Source: Microcoleus sp036705565
GTDB taxonomy: Bacteria; Cyanobacteriota; Cyanobacteriia; Cyanobacteriales; Microcoleaceae
DNA length: 64,000 nucleotides
Strand: one strand, 5' to 3'
NCBI GenBank assembly: GCA_036705565.1
Contig: JAUBUY010000013.1
Part shown: positions 32,997 through 42,537 of the stretch, in pieces
How positions within the stretch are numbered: position 1 is the stretch's first letter
How the letters are laid out: the number at the start of each line of letters is the position of its first letter
The notes under the pieces: generated by a model
What the model saw: only the letters and a program-made list of their open reading frames with translations
Database searches by the model: none
Told to the model about the DNA's origin: nothing
Program-made: the position numbers and the translations under genes

Positions 32997-35813
32997 TCAA
33001 ACCATCTCTGGTGAAACTTGCATTGCCGGCTGCGGCTGGAACTGGAACAGCGAATAAACCACATTGCGGCGGATATCCGTCATCATGTCCAAAAACAGCT
33101 CGTAACCTTCAGTTTTGTACTCGATTAACGGGTCTTTCTGGCCGTAACCGCGCAGCCCTACCGACTCGCGCAAAGCATCCATTTGTTGCAAATGTTCCCG
33201 CCACAAAGTATCAATTTGCTGCAAAATAAAGAACCGTTCCGCATCGCGCATCAATTCAGCTCGGATTGCATTAACTTCCGCTTCTTTCATGTCGTAAGCG
33301 TTGCGGACTTGTTCGTGTAAGAAAGTTTTAATTTCCTCAACGGACAAATCTTCTAGCTGATCCGGTGTCATGTCAGCCAGCAAATAAACAAATTCCTTCA
33401 CCTTGCTCACAAGTTTGTCGAGTTCCCATTCTTCCGAAGGTAAGTCGGGGTTGATGTATGCTCCCACGATGTCGTCCATCGTCTGTTCGGCATACCTAAT
33501 TACCTGTTCCTTGGAGTCCAAACCTTCCAATACTCGGCGACGTTCCGCATAGATTGCTCGACGCTGATTGTTCATCACTTCGTCGTATTCAAAGACCTGC
33601 TTGCGGATATCGTAATAGTAGGTTTCGACTTTTTTCTGAGCGCCTTCGAGGGAACCAGTCAGCATTTTAGATTCGATCGGCATATCTTCCTCAACACCGA
33701 AAGCCTTCATCAAACCGGCAACCCGTTCGCCGCCGAAAATCCTGAGCAAATTGTCATCCAAACTCAAGAAAAACCGCGTAGAACCCGGGTCTCCTTGGCG
33801 TCCCGCCCGGCCGCGCAACTGATTGTCGATCCGGCGCGATTCGTGGCGTTCGGTACCGATGACGTGCAAGCCTCCCAACCGCACGACTTCATCGTGTTCG
33901 GTGCTGGTAAAAGCATCGTACTCCCTGCGAGTTAAATTGTAAGCTTCCCGCAATTTTTGAATTACGGGGTCTTTTGTCGGCGCTTTTTCCGAAGCTATAG
34001 CCACGATATCATCGGCTTGCAATTCCGTGAGCGATCGCTCCCCGTACTCCTTCACCGCCAATTCCACCGCCGCTTTGAGCATTTGCTCGGCATCTTTCGA
34101 TAGCTGCGTCGGGAAAATCTGCGCCGAAGCTTTCCAAGACTTTACCTTTTTCGCAGTTTGACCAAAACCTTGAGGTGCGGGGCGGCCGCCAATACCGGGT
34201 ACTTGCACCAGCGAAAACCCGTCCTCATCTTCGGGTTGCACAATCCGGGGCATAAAATACTCCCGCAACTTGAGGCGCGCCATGTACTCAGAATTACCGC
34301 CCAAAATAATATCAGTACCGCGTCCCGCCATGTTGGTCGCGATCGTCACAGCGCCTTTGCGTCCGGCTTGAGCAATAATTTCTGATTCCCGCTCCACATT
34401 TTCCGGTTTAGCATTAAGCAAATTGTGAGGAATTTTCCTCTCCTGCAGCAGCCGCGACAGCAACTCCGACTTTTCCACACTCGTAGTGCCCACCAGCACC
34501 GGCCGACCGATCTCGTGCATTTCCCCGCATTCTTGGGCGATCGCATTCCACTTCCCAGGCTCCCCTTTATAAACCATATCCGAAAGGTCAGTACGGCTGG
34601 TAATCCGGTTAGTGGGAATCAGCGTCACTTCCAGTTTGTAAATCTTCTCAAACTCCGTCTCCTCAGTCTTCGCCGTCCCAGTCATCCCCGACAGCTTCGG
34701 ATAAAGCAAAAAGAAATTCTGATAAGTAATCGTCGCCAGCGTCTGAGTTTCCGGCTGAATTTCCGCCCGTTCCTTAGCTTCGATCGCCTGGTGCAAACCG
34801 TCACTCCAGCGCCGTCCCGGCATCACCCGCCCGGTAAACTCATCCACAATCACCACTTCGCGATCGGCATTGACGATGTAGTTAATATCCTTAATAAACA
34901 ATTCCTTCGCCTTAATCGCATTAAAAATGTAATGCGCCCAAGGGTCAGCCGGGTCGTACAAATCCGTAACACCCAACAACCGCTCAGCTTCACCAAAGCC
35001 TTCATCGGTCAATAGCACATTCCGAGCTTTTTCGTCAACCTCGTAATGTTCTTCATTTTCCTTTCTCAGAGCAGCAGCCACCTCAGCCGCCCGGATATAC
35101 TTCTCACTGGGGCGTTCCACCTGGCCGGAAATAATTAAAGGCGTCCGTGCTTCATCAATCAGCACCGAGTCAACCTCGTCAATCACGCAAAAATTAAAAG
35201 GACGCTGCACTACATCTTCCATGACAGTAGCCATGTTGTCGCGCAAATAGTCAAAGCCGACTTCGCTGTTCGTGGCGTAGGTAATATCGCAGTTATAATT
35301 TTTCTTTCGTTCCACCTGATCCATGCCCTGCTGAATCAGTCCCACAGTCAATCCCAGGAAGCGGTGCACCTGTCCCATCCATTCCGCATCCCGCCTTGCG
35401 AGATAATCGTTCACGGTGATGATGTGTACGCCTTTACCGTTGAGGGCGTTGAGGTAAGCCGGTAGCGTCGCCACCAAAGTTTTGCCCTCACCGGTTTTCA
35501 TTTCGGCAATTTGGCCTTTGTGCAGGATGATGCCGCCGAGGAGTTGGACATCAAAGTGGCGCAGTCCCAAAACCCGCTGTCCCGCTTCCCGCACCACTGC
35601 AAAAGCTTCCGGCAAGATTTCGTCTAGGATCTCTTTTTCTTCGTTGATAGATTTAGCTTTTGCCAGACGTTGTTGAAACTCGGCCGTTTTTCCTCTGAGG
35701 CCGTCGTCTGAGAGTGCGCGGAAGTCTTCTTCCAAAATATTGATATCAGCTACCCAAGGCTGAAATTTTCTCAGTTTGCGCGCGTTGGGATCGCCTAGCA
35801 GATTTTTAAACAT
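32997..35813 (-). CDS. secA: Preprotein translocase ATPase SecA
   Basis: 938 residues. It drives post-translational export through SecYEG using ATP. Features in order are the N-terminus MFKNLLGDPNARKLRKF, Walker A MKTGEGKT (about residue 105), HIITVNDYLARRDAEWMG, DEVDSVLIDEARTPLIISG, the preprotein cross-linking domain, GMTGTAKTEETEFEKIY, TNMAGRGTDIILGGN, HVIGTERHESRRIDNQLRGR, and the helical scaffold. It ends with MQVSPEMV and lacks the zinc-binding tail of some proteobacterial SecAs, as is normal for cyanobacteria. The insertion around residues 535-620 before the second NBD motif block is typical of cyanobacterial and plastid SecA. Confidence 0.97.
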   Translation of the reverse strand: MFKNLLGDPNARKLRKFQPWVADINILEEDFRALSDDGLRGKTAEFQQRLAKAKSINEEKEILDEILPEAFAVVREAGQRVLGLRHFDVQLLGGIILHKGQIAEMKTGEGKTLVATLPAYLNALNGKGVHIITVNDYLARRDAEWMGQVHRFLGLTVGLIQQGMDQVERKKNYNCDITYATNSEVGFDYLRDNMATVMEDVVQRPFNFCVIDEVDSVLIDEARTPLIISGQVERPSEKYIRAAEVAAALRKENEEHYEVDEKARNVLLTDEGFGEAERLLGVTDLYDPADPWAHYIFNAIKAKELFIKDINYIVNADREVVIVDEFTGRVMPGRRWSDGLHQAIEAKERAEIQPETQTLATITYQNFFLLYPKLSGMTGTAKTEETEFEKIYKLEVTLIPTNRITSRTDLSDMVYKGEPGKWNAIAQECGEMHEIGRPVLVGTTSVEKSELLSRLLQERKIPHNLLNAKPENVERESEIIAQAGRKGAVTIATNMAGRGTDIILGGNSEYMARLKLREYFMPRIVQPEDEDGFSLVQVPGIGGRPAPQGFGQTAKKVKSWKASAQIFPTQLSKDAEQMLKAAVELAVKEYGERSLTELQADDIVAIASEKAPTKDPVIQKLREAYNLTRREYDAFTSTEHDEVVRLGGLHVIGTERHESRRIDNQLRGRAGRQGDPGSTRFFLSLDDNLLRIFGGERVAGLMKAFGVEEDMPIESKMLTGSLEGAQKKVETYYYDIRKQVFEYDEVMNNQRRAIYAERRRVLEGLDSKEQVIRYAEQTMDDIVGAYINPDLPSEEWELDKLVSKVKEFVYLLADMTPDQLEDLSVEEIKTFLHEQVRNAYDMKEAEVNAIRAELMRDAERFFILQQIDTLWREHLQQMDALRESVGLRGYGQKDPLIEYKTEGYELFLDMMTDIRRNVVYSLFQFQPQPAMQVSPEMV

Positions 35814-36217
35814 GGCAGGAGAGGCAGATTTTTAATAATTTAGCTATTAGCTTTCAGGGTTACGGGCTGTAGTGTTAGCCACAACATATACCCTCCCCGA
35901 TTGTAGCAACCATTGGGTCTCCTGGGCCGTCGCTGGGGGCGATCGACCGATTTTAGATTTTCGATTTTAGATTTTAGATTGAAGTTGGTGAAGGTGGGTC
36001 GCGATCGCAGCTCAGGTATATGTGCTTATTGACAATTGCAGGGCGTAACAGGTGCGAAAGCCTGTTCCACAATAGATTAATGTTTTTGTTGGATTAATTT
36101 CAGCAACAGGCTTTTCGGCCTGTTTTACAATAGATTAATGTTTTTGTTGGGTGGGCCCCAGAGCCCGCCCCGATCGCCCTTATGGAAAAAGCTGTAACAT
36201 CTCAGGTCAGATTAACC
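35814..36217. repeat. Intergenic repeats between secA and rnz
   Basis: TTTTAGA heptamers at 35948-35980. Two related segments around GCCTGTTCCACAATAGATTA (36071-36090) and GGCCTGTTTTACAATAGATT (36117-36136), both followed by AATGTTTTTGTTGG, form a direct repeat of about 48 bp. The second leads into a GGGCCC-rich stretch. No gene is seen; rnz and secA are in the same orientation. Confidence 0.6.
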
Positions 36218-37156
36218 CTAGTTTGAAACAGGCCTCGGCACTTCGTAAGTCAAAAAGTCATAGGCCATTTTCGTATTCGGAAAAATAGCCTGCGCTTCCT
36301 TTAGCAAATCATCCAGGACGATCGCATTCCCCGGAGCGTAACGCGGGCTAAAATGCGTCATAATTAGCTGTTTCGCCCCAGCGATCAAAGCCACTTGAGC
36401 CGCCATTGTGGAAGTCGAATGCAGGCGATCGAAGGCCATTTGAGCATCTTGATGAGCAAAAGTCGCTTCATGCACCAACAAATCAGCATCCTTTGCTAAT
36501 TCCACGGCCCCGTCACAAAAAACCGTGTCGGTACAGTAAACAAACTTCCGCCCGACTTGATCCGGGCCACAAAAATCAGTACCTTTAAACTCTCGCCCGT
36601 CCTCTAACTTTACCGTCTTTCCTTGTTTTAACTCCCCGTAAATTGGCCCGGAAGGAATGCCCGCTGCCTTCGCTTTTTCTACATCAAAATGTCCCGGACG
36701 ATCTTTCTCAGTTACGCGATAACCAAAAGCAGTAACTCGGTGCTTCAAAGGGCCACAACTAACAATATATTCGTCATCTTCATAGATAACTCCCTCATGG
36801 ATTTTGTGTACCTTCACCGGGTAAGAAAAATGAGTTTGAGAATAGCGAACGCCAGCTTGCAAATATTCTTCAAGTCCCGGAGGCCCGTAAAGATCGATGC
36901 GCTTGACATTCCCCGCCAAACCGCAGCTAGCCAGCAAACCCATTAAGCCGAAAATATGGTCGCCGTGCAGGTGAGTGATGAAAATGCGGCTTAGTTGGCT
37001 GACTTTGAGCTCGCTGCGGAGAAACTGGTGCTGAGTTCCTTCGCCGCAGTCAAACAGCCAGAGTTCCGCTCGCTGGGGCAAGCGGAGGGCGATGCTGGAA
37101 ACGTTGCGCGATCGCGTGGGTACGCCGGAGCTAGTTCCGAGAAATGTAATCTGCAA
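36218..37156 (-). CDS. rnz: Ribonuclease Z
   Basis: 312 residues, the short (RNase Z S) form. It trims tRNA 3' ends endonucleolytically. The metallo-beta-lactamase motif is THLHGDHIFGL (His62, His64, Asp66, His67), with a further His in the GPLKHRVTAFGY segment and VHEATFAHQDA and MTHFSPRY in the C-terminal part. The flexible-arm region after residue 150 is present. The start ATG gives MQITFLGTSSGVPT, the standard N-terminus. Confidence 0.96.
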   Translation of the reverse strand: MQITFLGTSSGVPTRSRNVSSIALRLPQRAELWLFDCGEGTQHQFLRSELKVSQLSRIFITHLHGDHIFGLMGLLASCGLAGNVKRIDLYGPPGLEEYLQAGVRYSQTHFSYPVKVHKIHEGVIYEDDEYIVSCGPLKHRVTAFGYRVTEKDRPGHFDVEKAKAAGIPSGPIYGELKQGKTVKLEDGREFKGTDFCGPDQVGRKFVYCTDTVFCDGAVELAKDADLLVHEATFAHQDAQMAFDRLHSTSTMAAQVALIAGAKQLIMTHFSPRYAPGNAIVLDDLLKEAQAIFPNTKMAYDFLTYEVPRPVSN

Positions 37157-37420
37157 GAGTCAAATCACCTCAATTAAGTCTTAAAAAATATGTTACATAT
37201 ATCCAGAGTGCGGCTGATCCGACATACAGGAAATAGTCGCAGGCAGGAACCGGGATAAATCGCTGTTCCTGGGAACATCTACTTGCTAAAATCATTTTCG
37301 ACAAGCGCACAGAGTGCCAAACCCAATTCTAACGTTTTCTTTCTTCCGTTCCCCTTCCTTTTTCCCTTCCCTTCCCTTAAAAATTCTTAAACTCACACAG
37401 CACAGGAGGAAAATTTTCAA

Positions 37421-38596
37421 ATGCAGTCAGGAGTATTCTTTGTTTCCGTTCTTTCGACATTAAAAAAACGCTACTTTTGGATTTCCTTGTTGTTTTGGCT
37501 GGCAATGGTAGCCCCAGCACAGGCCGCACTGATCTTGCGAGTGGCGGTACAAGACGGGGCCAGTCAGGTAAAAGTCGGCAGTTCTACTAAGGCTGCAATC
37601 CGCGACGGTAGCGGGCGCAATTTGGGCGAACTGCCGGCAAACAGTTCTCAGTCGGCTCAATTTCGATCGGGAACAGTGGCAATTGGTCGCTGGGCCGCCA
37701 ACCAAGTTTGGATCGAGCCGACGGGGAACGGTTATGTCTGGATTGGCGATCGTTGGTATCGGGGACGCACCCTTCTAGTTCCCCAAAAAGGAGGCTTGAC
37801 TGCCATCAACTACGTCAATATCGAACAATATCTCTACAGCGTTCTCGGCGCAGAGATGAGTGGCAATTGGCCTCAAGAGGCTTTGAAAGCCCAAGCAGTC
37901 GCCGCCCGTTCCTACGCTATCCACCAGCGCCTCAAAAGCGAAACCGACCTTTACGACGTGGACAGCACTCAGTATTCCCAAGTTTACAAAGGACTGCAAA
38001 CAGAATCTTCTGGCACTTATTCCGCAGTCGATGCAACCGCCGGTCAAGTTTTGGCCTACAACGGTCAAATTATTTTAGCCGCTTTCCACTCTGCCTCTGG
38101 GGGACATACTGAAAATGTCGAGGATGTTTGGACGGAACCTCTGCCTTACCTGCGTGCTGTTCCTGACTTCGACCAAGGGGCCCCGGTTTATCAATGGAAA
38201 GAAAATTTTTCTCGCGCTCAAATCAGCAGTAAGATTTCTGGCGTGGGCAATGTGATCTCGATGAAGCCAGAACGCACTACCGCTCACGGCAGCGTTTTGA
38301 GGATGAAAGTAGTCGGAGATGGCGGTTCTAGGGTCATGACTGGCGCAGATTTACGCCGGGTTTTAAATTTGAGGAGTACGCGGTTCACCGTGATTCCTCA
38401 ATATGGGGGCGGTGGGAACTCAAGGAACAGCGGCCAAGCTCCTACCGGTTTTCAAGTTGCTGGCAAAGGTTTCGGCCATGCTGTAGGAATGAGCCAGTGG
38501 GGTGCCTACAATTTGGCCAGACAAGGATACGGCTACCAGCAAATTTTGTTGCACTATTACCGAGGTGCTACTTTGGCTAGAATTGCAGTCCAGTAA
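37421..38596 (+). CDS. SpoIID/LytB-domain secreted protein
   Basis: 391 residues. The start is well supported by AGGAGG at 37404-37409. An N-terminal signal or anchor (YFWISLLFWLAMVAPAQA) is followed by an SH3-like region and the SpoIID domain: NYVNIEQYLYSVLGAEMSG, WPQEALKAQAVAARSYA, YSQVYKGLQTE, FHSASGGHTENVEDVW, and near the end GKGFGHAVGMSQWGAYNLA. SpoIID-type enzymes cut glycan strands of denuded peptidoglycan; in cyanobacteria the role is probably cell wall remodelling. The catalytic Glu of SpoIID corresponds to the Glu in GAEMSG. Confidence 0.9.
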   Translation: MQSGVFFVSVLSTLKKRYFWISLLFWLAMVAPAQAALILRVAVQDGASQVKVGSSTKAAIRDGSGRNLGELPANSSQSAQFRSGTVAIGRWAANQVWIEPTGNGYVWIGDRWYRGRTLLVPQKGGLTAINYVNIEQYLYSVLGAEMSGNWPQEALKAQAVAARSYAIHQRLKSETDLYDVDSTQYSQVYKGLQTESSGTYSAVDATAGQVLAYNGQIILAAFHSASGGHTENVEDVWTEPLPYLRAVPDFDQGAPVYQWKENFSRAQISSKISGVGNVISMKPERTTAHGSVLRMKVVGDGGSRVMTGADLRRVLNLRSTRFTVIPQYGGGGNSRNSGQAPTGFQVAGKGFGHAVGMSQWGAYNLARQGYGYQQILLHYYRGATLARIAVQ

Positions 38597-38930
38597 CTGC
38601 TGGGAGTGGGCAAGAAAGAAGTTCGGCAACGGATTATGTAACGGATGTAACGGATGTCAGGAAGAAGGAAGAAGGAAGAAGGAAGAAGGAAGAAGGAAGA
38701 ACGGAAAAACAACTATTCCTGTATCTCTGACTTCCGTGTCCTGAATACAAGGAATTGGGAACTTGTACGGCCCTTCGACTACGATCGGGAACCGCGTAGT
38801 GGCAGGCCAGAAACCGCGTAGCCGAAGTATTGGAAATTGGAAATTGGGAATTGGGAATGACTAATGACTAATGACTAATGACTAATGACTAATGACTAAT
38901 GACTAATGACTAACTACATTAAGGATTGCT
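38597..38930. repeat. Heptamer repeats GAAGAAG and AATGACT
   Basis: GAAGAAG units fill 38661-38696. Seven AATGACT units occupy 38866-38914, and a GGAAATTGG/GGGAATTGGG stretch lies between. A direct repeat around ACCGCGTAG is at 38791 and 38814. AAGGA (38920) just before 38931 is the next gene's ribosome binding site. Confidence 0.85.
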
Positions 38931-39155
38931 ATGCAAAAGTGGGAGTATTTATTTGTGGATGCGAATATGTATCCTTTTGGAAACAAGCTGATTAGTTTAT
39001 ATGTAAACGGTGAAGAACAGCGAGATTGGAAACAAGGCTCGCTGCATCTATTTGTCAATCATTTGGGGGAGGAAGGATGGGAACTTGTGGCTCTGGATCA
39101 TGACTCGAAGTATGACCAAAATTGTTTAATTTTTAAACGCCCTAAGCTTATTTAA
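38931..39155 (+). CDS. Small DUF4177-like protein
   Basis: 74 residues: begins MQKWEYLFVDANM and contains LFVNHLGEEGWELVALDHD and LIFKRPK. The W-E-Y at the start, the L-N-x-x-G-x-E-G-W-E-L-V core and the F-K-R-P end are the signature of DUF4177-type small proteins. AAGGATTGCT before the ATG provides a ribosome binding site. Function unknown. Confidence 0.8.
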   Translation: MQKWEYLFVDANMYPFGNKLISLYVNGEEQRDWKQGSLHLFVNHLGEEGWELVALDHDSKYDQNCLIFKRPKLI

Positions 39156-39346
39156 TAAAACTCGGATTAGAAAAAATTATGACATCCATAAAGATTGATA
39201 TTTTCCATAATTCTTAGCCACCAGCTAAAAGCCCGTTCCCCAACAAAGATATTTTATTGTGGAACAGGCATTCTGTCTATTCTTGAAAAGGGTGCAAGAT
39301 TTTAGCAACCTAACTTAACAACAAACAACTGTTTTTTTCATTCGTA

Positions 39347-40660
39347 TTACAAGTTTTCGGATCGATCGATCCGGCGCTGCCACTCGGCATTTATTTTGGG
39401 TGACTGTTCTAGTTCTTGTTGGGTTAATTCTGTTTCTGTTGTATAAGCTAAGTCTTCTCCAGTCAGAACGTTTTCTGCTGCAAATTCCTGGGCGTATGCC
39501 AGTTTTTTGAGTAAGTTGGCATCGGGTTCGTTTAATAACATTGCTCGCTGCTGACGCTCTTGATTGCGGGATTCTATCCGGCTATTTTTCCACTGAATCC
39601 AAAAGTAGCGAATTAAAGGAATTGCGAGAAATCCGACGCCATAAATCAGGATCATGGGATAAACAGCGCTGACGAAACCGATAAATCCACCTGCGATTAA
39701 ATTATTAGTTAATAGATTCCCCAAAACTAACGCACCGACAAGATTGACGGCTCCTAACCCTGCTGCGAGCATGATTTTGCCGGAACTGGCGTTGCTGAAA
39801 CGCCACAGCATTTCTCGCAAATAAGCTGCTACTGGTTCAGAATTTCTCTCGGTGGCTGTGGTTTGCAATTGCGGAAAATGGTAGACTATTTGCCCTTCGG
39901 GACTGACTTCGGGGCGGCCGTCAAAACGGGCGAGAGCCGGTAACATATATTCTTCGTATTCTCGGGCGTATCCTTGTCCGAGATTGTCTAGATATGGAGC
40001 AATTTGTTCGGCGGCGACGGCGCCTCGGTTGTTGCGAATTGCAGCGGCAATATCGCTCCATTTGCGCTCTTCTAGATTGTTATTGGGGTTGCCGTCTCCA
40101 AAGAGAAAGGAGAAAACTGCTTCTAGAAAACTCATCTGGGGTTTTTGGCCAGTTAAGCGCGATCGCTGCTGGTAGTATGGTTGGTCATGGTTCCAGTAAA
40201 ATATCCAGATTAAGTCGTTCCAGAAGTAGGGAAAAAAGGAAAAGCCGCCGCCTCTGCCGCCCCCGCCACCACCGTCTCCGCCGCCCCCGTTGTTATTGCT
40301 ATCGCCGCTGGAGAGTAAAATCGTGATAGCAACAAAAATTAAGAGGATAGAAGCTACCAGCACTATGCCGAAAGATATCCGAATCAGATAAAATAAAATG
40401 CGCCAGATTTTTTGCCACCATTCCTGCAACTGCAATCGCAAGAATTTGTTTCGCAAAATATCTCGAAAGTTCTTGGGAAATAGGTAGGCAATGTCGCCGG
40501 ATTCTGCTACTTGCAGGTTGCCACCTGCTTCGGAGGCGAGGGTTAACAGTTCTCGCTGGGCAAAATTGACATCTAATCCAGCTTTTGCCGCCACGTCTCC
40601 AACCGTAACGCGGTAGCCAAGTTGTTCGACGGCTTGCATAATGGTGGGATTCGGAGCCAT
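39347..40660 (-). CDS. Conserved membrane protein of the At5g03900 type
   Basis: 437 residues. The N-terminus resembles a winged helix (VTVGDVAAKAGLDVNFAQRE then LTLASEAGG). One transmembrane helix follows (about residues 88-112), then a low-complexity glycine-rich linker (about 122-138), an aromatic segment (FFPYFWNDLIWIFYWN), a second soluble domain, two to three transmembrane helices (about 295-350) and an acidic C-terminus. From memory this layout is shared with a plant chloroplast protein family (At5g03900) and many cyanobacteria. The linker consists almost entirely of G, D and R. Function is not established. Confidence 0.7.
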   Translation of the reverse strand: MAPNPTIMQAVEQLGYRVTVGDVAAKAGLDVNFAQRELLTLASEAGGNLQVAESGDIAYLFPKNFRDILRNKFLRLQLQEWWQKIWRILFYLIRISFGIVLVASILLIFVAITILLSSGDSNNNGGGGDGGGGGGRGGGFSFFPYFWNDLIWIFYWNHDQPYYQQRSRLTGQKPQMSFLEAVFSFLFGDGNPNNNLEERKWSDIAAAIRNNRGAVAAEQIAPYLDNLGQGYAREYEEYMLPALARFDGRPEVSPEGQIVYHFPQLQTTATERNSEPVAAYLREMLWRFSNASSGKIMLAAGLGAVNLVGALVLGNLLTNNLIAGGFIGFVSAVYPMILIYGVGFLAIPLIRYFWIQWKNSRIESRNQERQQRAMLLNEPDANLLKKLAYAQEFAAENVLTGEDLAYTTETELTQQELEQSPKINAEWQRRIDRSENL

Positions 40661-41086
40661 AGGTTTCTCTCTGTGAAAATTACCCGGTTATTTTTATTAT
40701 ATATTGCGGGAATTCGAGCTGGTTTTGGCGATCGCGTTTCTGATTTTTTTTGAGGCTGCCCTTGACTTTGGGGCCAAATATTGCTAGTGTTTTGCCGAAT
40801 AACTTTTAAGTATGGGCTGAACTCGGATAACTTAATAAAACTTTGTGATTGAATTTCTTCTCGGCAGGCTATTTGCTTGTTTGCTCTGAGGGTCAAGGAG
40901 GGGGGATTATGGGTACAGTTAGTAAGGTACGGTGTGCGATCGCCCGTTGGCGTTAGCAAAGCAATCCGAACGAAAGCCATAGAAAAGGGTCGCCCCTGCA
41001 CCCTCCAGCATAACTTTTCCCTTCGGCGCGGGTTTTTGTAAGTTTTGTGTAGAGTGCCAGAGATATGTTAAAGAAATCTAGTTTTT
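40661..41086. other. Intergenic region upstream of ycf3
   Basis: No supported gene. The left part is the upstream region of the minus-strand membrane protein; the right part leads to the ycf3 promoter. Confidence 0.5.
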
Positions 41087-41115
41087 TTGCCAGTCTTGCA
41101 AGACTTATATAAAAT
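41087..41115 (+). promoter_or_regulatory. Candidate ycf3 promoter with palindromic spacer
   Basis: TTGCCA (41087-41092) and TAAAAT (41110-41115) are spaced by 17 bases. The spacer contains the perfect 12-bp palindrome GTCTTGCAAGAC (41093-41104), a possible operator. It lies about 175 bases before the ycf3 start. Confidence 0.45.
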
Positions 41116-41290
41116 AGATAGAGCTTGCGCGGGTGTTAAACCCAAGGGCGTGTTTTAAGGTTCGCAGGTGCGATCGACTAAACTTTTTAGCGCCCTCAAC
41201 ACAACGGCCCACTACAACAGTGGCGCAATTATTAATAGGAAAACTTTACAGGCTAATTTTTCTGATTAGCCACTAACCAAAGAATCGCAT

Positions 41291-41812
41291 ATGCCAAGAA
41301 CTCAACGCAACGATAACTTTATTGACAAAAGTTTCACGGTAATGGCTGATATCATCCTCAAGATTATGCCGGCTAAAAAGCAGGCGAAGGAAGCTTTTGC
41401 TTATTACCGGGATGGTATGTCAGCTCAAGCAGATGGCGAATATGCTGAAGCGCTCGACAATTATCATGAAGCGCTGAAGCTGGAGGAAGATCCTTACGAT
41501 CGCAGTTATGTCTTGTACAATATGGGGCTGATCCATACTAGCAACGGCGAACACGATAAAGCTTTGGAATATTACAGCGAGGCTTTGGATCTCAATCCGA
41601 GAATGCCACAAGCACTGAATAATATTGCTGTAATTTACCACTATCAAGGGGAAAAGGAAAAGGAAGCTGGCAATATTGAAGGGGCGGAAGGGCTGTTTGA
41701 TAAAGCTGCGGATTATTGGAAGGAGGCTATTCGCTTGGCCCCAAACAATTACATTGAAGTGCAAAATTGGCTGAAGACGACAGGCCGATCGCAAATTGAT
41801 GTGTATTTTTAA
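41291..41812 (+). CDS. ycf3: Photosystem I assembly protein Ycf3
   Basis: 173 residues, the standard size. It is a thylakoid-associated TPR chaperone needed to assemble photosystem I. The N-terminus MPRTQRNDNFIDKSFTVMAD is characteristic. Three TPR units follow: AFAYYRDGMSAQADGEYAEA, YVLYNMGLIHTSNGEHDKAL and ALNNIAVIYHYQGEKEKEAG, ending WLKTTGRSQIDVYF. Presence of this gene confirms an oxygenic phototroph. Confidence 0.97.
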   Translation: MPRTQRNDNFIDKSFTVMADIILKIMPAKKQAKEAFAYYRDGMSAQADGEYAEALDNYHEALKLEEDPYDRSYVLYNMGLIHTSNGEHDKALEYYSEALDLNPRMPQALNNIAVIYHYQGEKEKEAGNIEGAEGLFDKAADYWKEAIRLAPNNYIEVQNWLKTTGRSQIDVYF

Positions 41813-41852
41813 CTAGGATGGGCATGGGGCATGGGGCATTAGTTATTTGTTC

Positions 41853-41956
41853 TATAGCAATCCATGCAGGAGTCGTAAACTTTTTACCCCACCCCAACCC
41901 TCCCCTTATCAAGGGGAGGGAGTAAGAAATTCACAAATGATGCGAGGATTGCCATA
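41853..41956. mobile_element. 104-bp MITE-like element with TATAGCAATCC termini
   Basis: The left end TATAGCAATCC (41853-41863) is inverted at the right as GGATTGCCATA (41946-41956), 10 of 11 matching. The interior contains the hairpin CTCCCCTTATCAAGGGGAG. A related copy is at 50322-50398. Confidence 0.7.
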
Positions 41957-42050
41957 TGTTTGTTGTTTGTTATTGTTCTTAATAACCAATTCCCCATTCC
42001 TCATTCCCCATTCCCCATTCCCAATTCCCAATTTCCAATTACAGATTTTT

Positions 42051-42332
42051 ATGATTGACAGAGAAGAAGTTCGGAAAGTAGCGAATTTAGCGAGATTGGA
42101 ATTAACGCCGGAAGAAGAAGAGCAGTTTACTGGTCAACTTAACGGTATTTTGGATTATTTCGAGCAGTTGAGCGAACTGGATACGAGTAAGGTGCAGCCG
42201 ACAACGCGGGCGATCGATGTTAGTAATGTAATGCGATCGGACGATTTGCAACCTTTTGCTAAGGGAGAAAGTATTTTGGAGGGAGCTCCCGATCGCGATG
42301 GGGAGTTTTTCAAAGTGCCTAAGATTATGTAG
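42051..42332 (+). CDS. gatC: Aspartyl/glutamyl-tRNA amidotransferase subunit C
   Basis: 93 residues from the ATG at 42051 (MIDREEVRKVANLARLELT). The family pattern V-x-x-(V/I)A-x-LARL, then QLNGILDYFEQLSELDT, VQPTTRAIDV, R-S-D-D and ending RDGEFFKVPKIM is complete. GatC stabilises the GatCAB complex that amidates Glu-tRNA(Gln). The frame extends upstream through the MITE and phenylalanine/proline-rich repeat sequence, but that part is not protein-like. gatA and gatB are not in the window. Confidence 0.95.
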   Translation: MIDREEVRKVANLARLELTPEEEEQFTGQLNGILDYFEQLSELDTSKVQPTTRAIDVSNVMRSDDLQPFAKGESILEGAPDRDGEFFKVPKIM

Positions 42333-42537
42333 GGTTCCCGCTGCGTAGCTAACTGAGGAAAATCACTTGTGGGGCTGGCTCCCATGCCAACCACACAAGC
42401 AGATTAAACTAAGTGTGGAACAGGTAATAAGTAAGCCCGGTATAAGCCACCCCACCAGATTAAACTGATAAAAACCCAAAACAATCTCACTCATAGGGAT
42501 AAATCTGTAACGTTCATTCTTGGGGTGACAAATAGTC

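Noticed and set aside
34425..35015. 196-codon plus-strand frame inside secA
   Set aside because: Antisense to a conserved secA region with a basic, arginine-rich composition typical of shadows.
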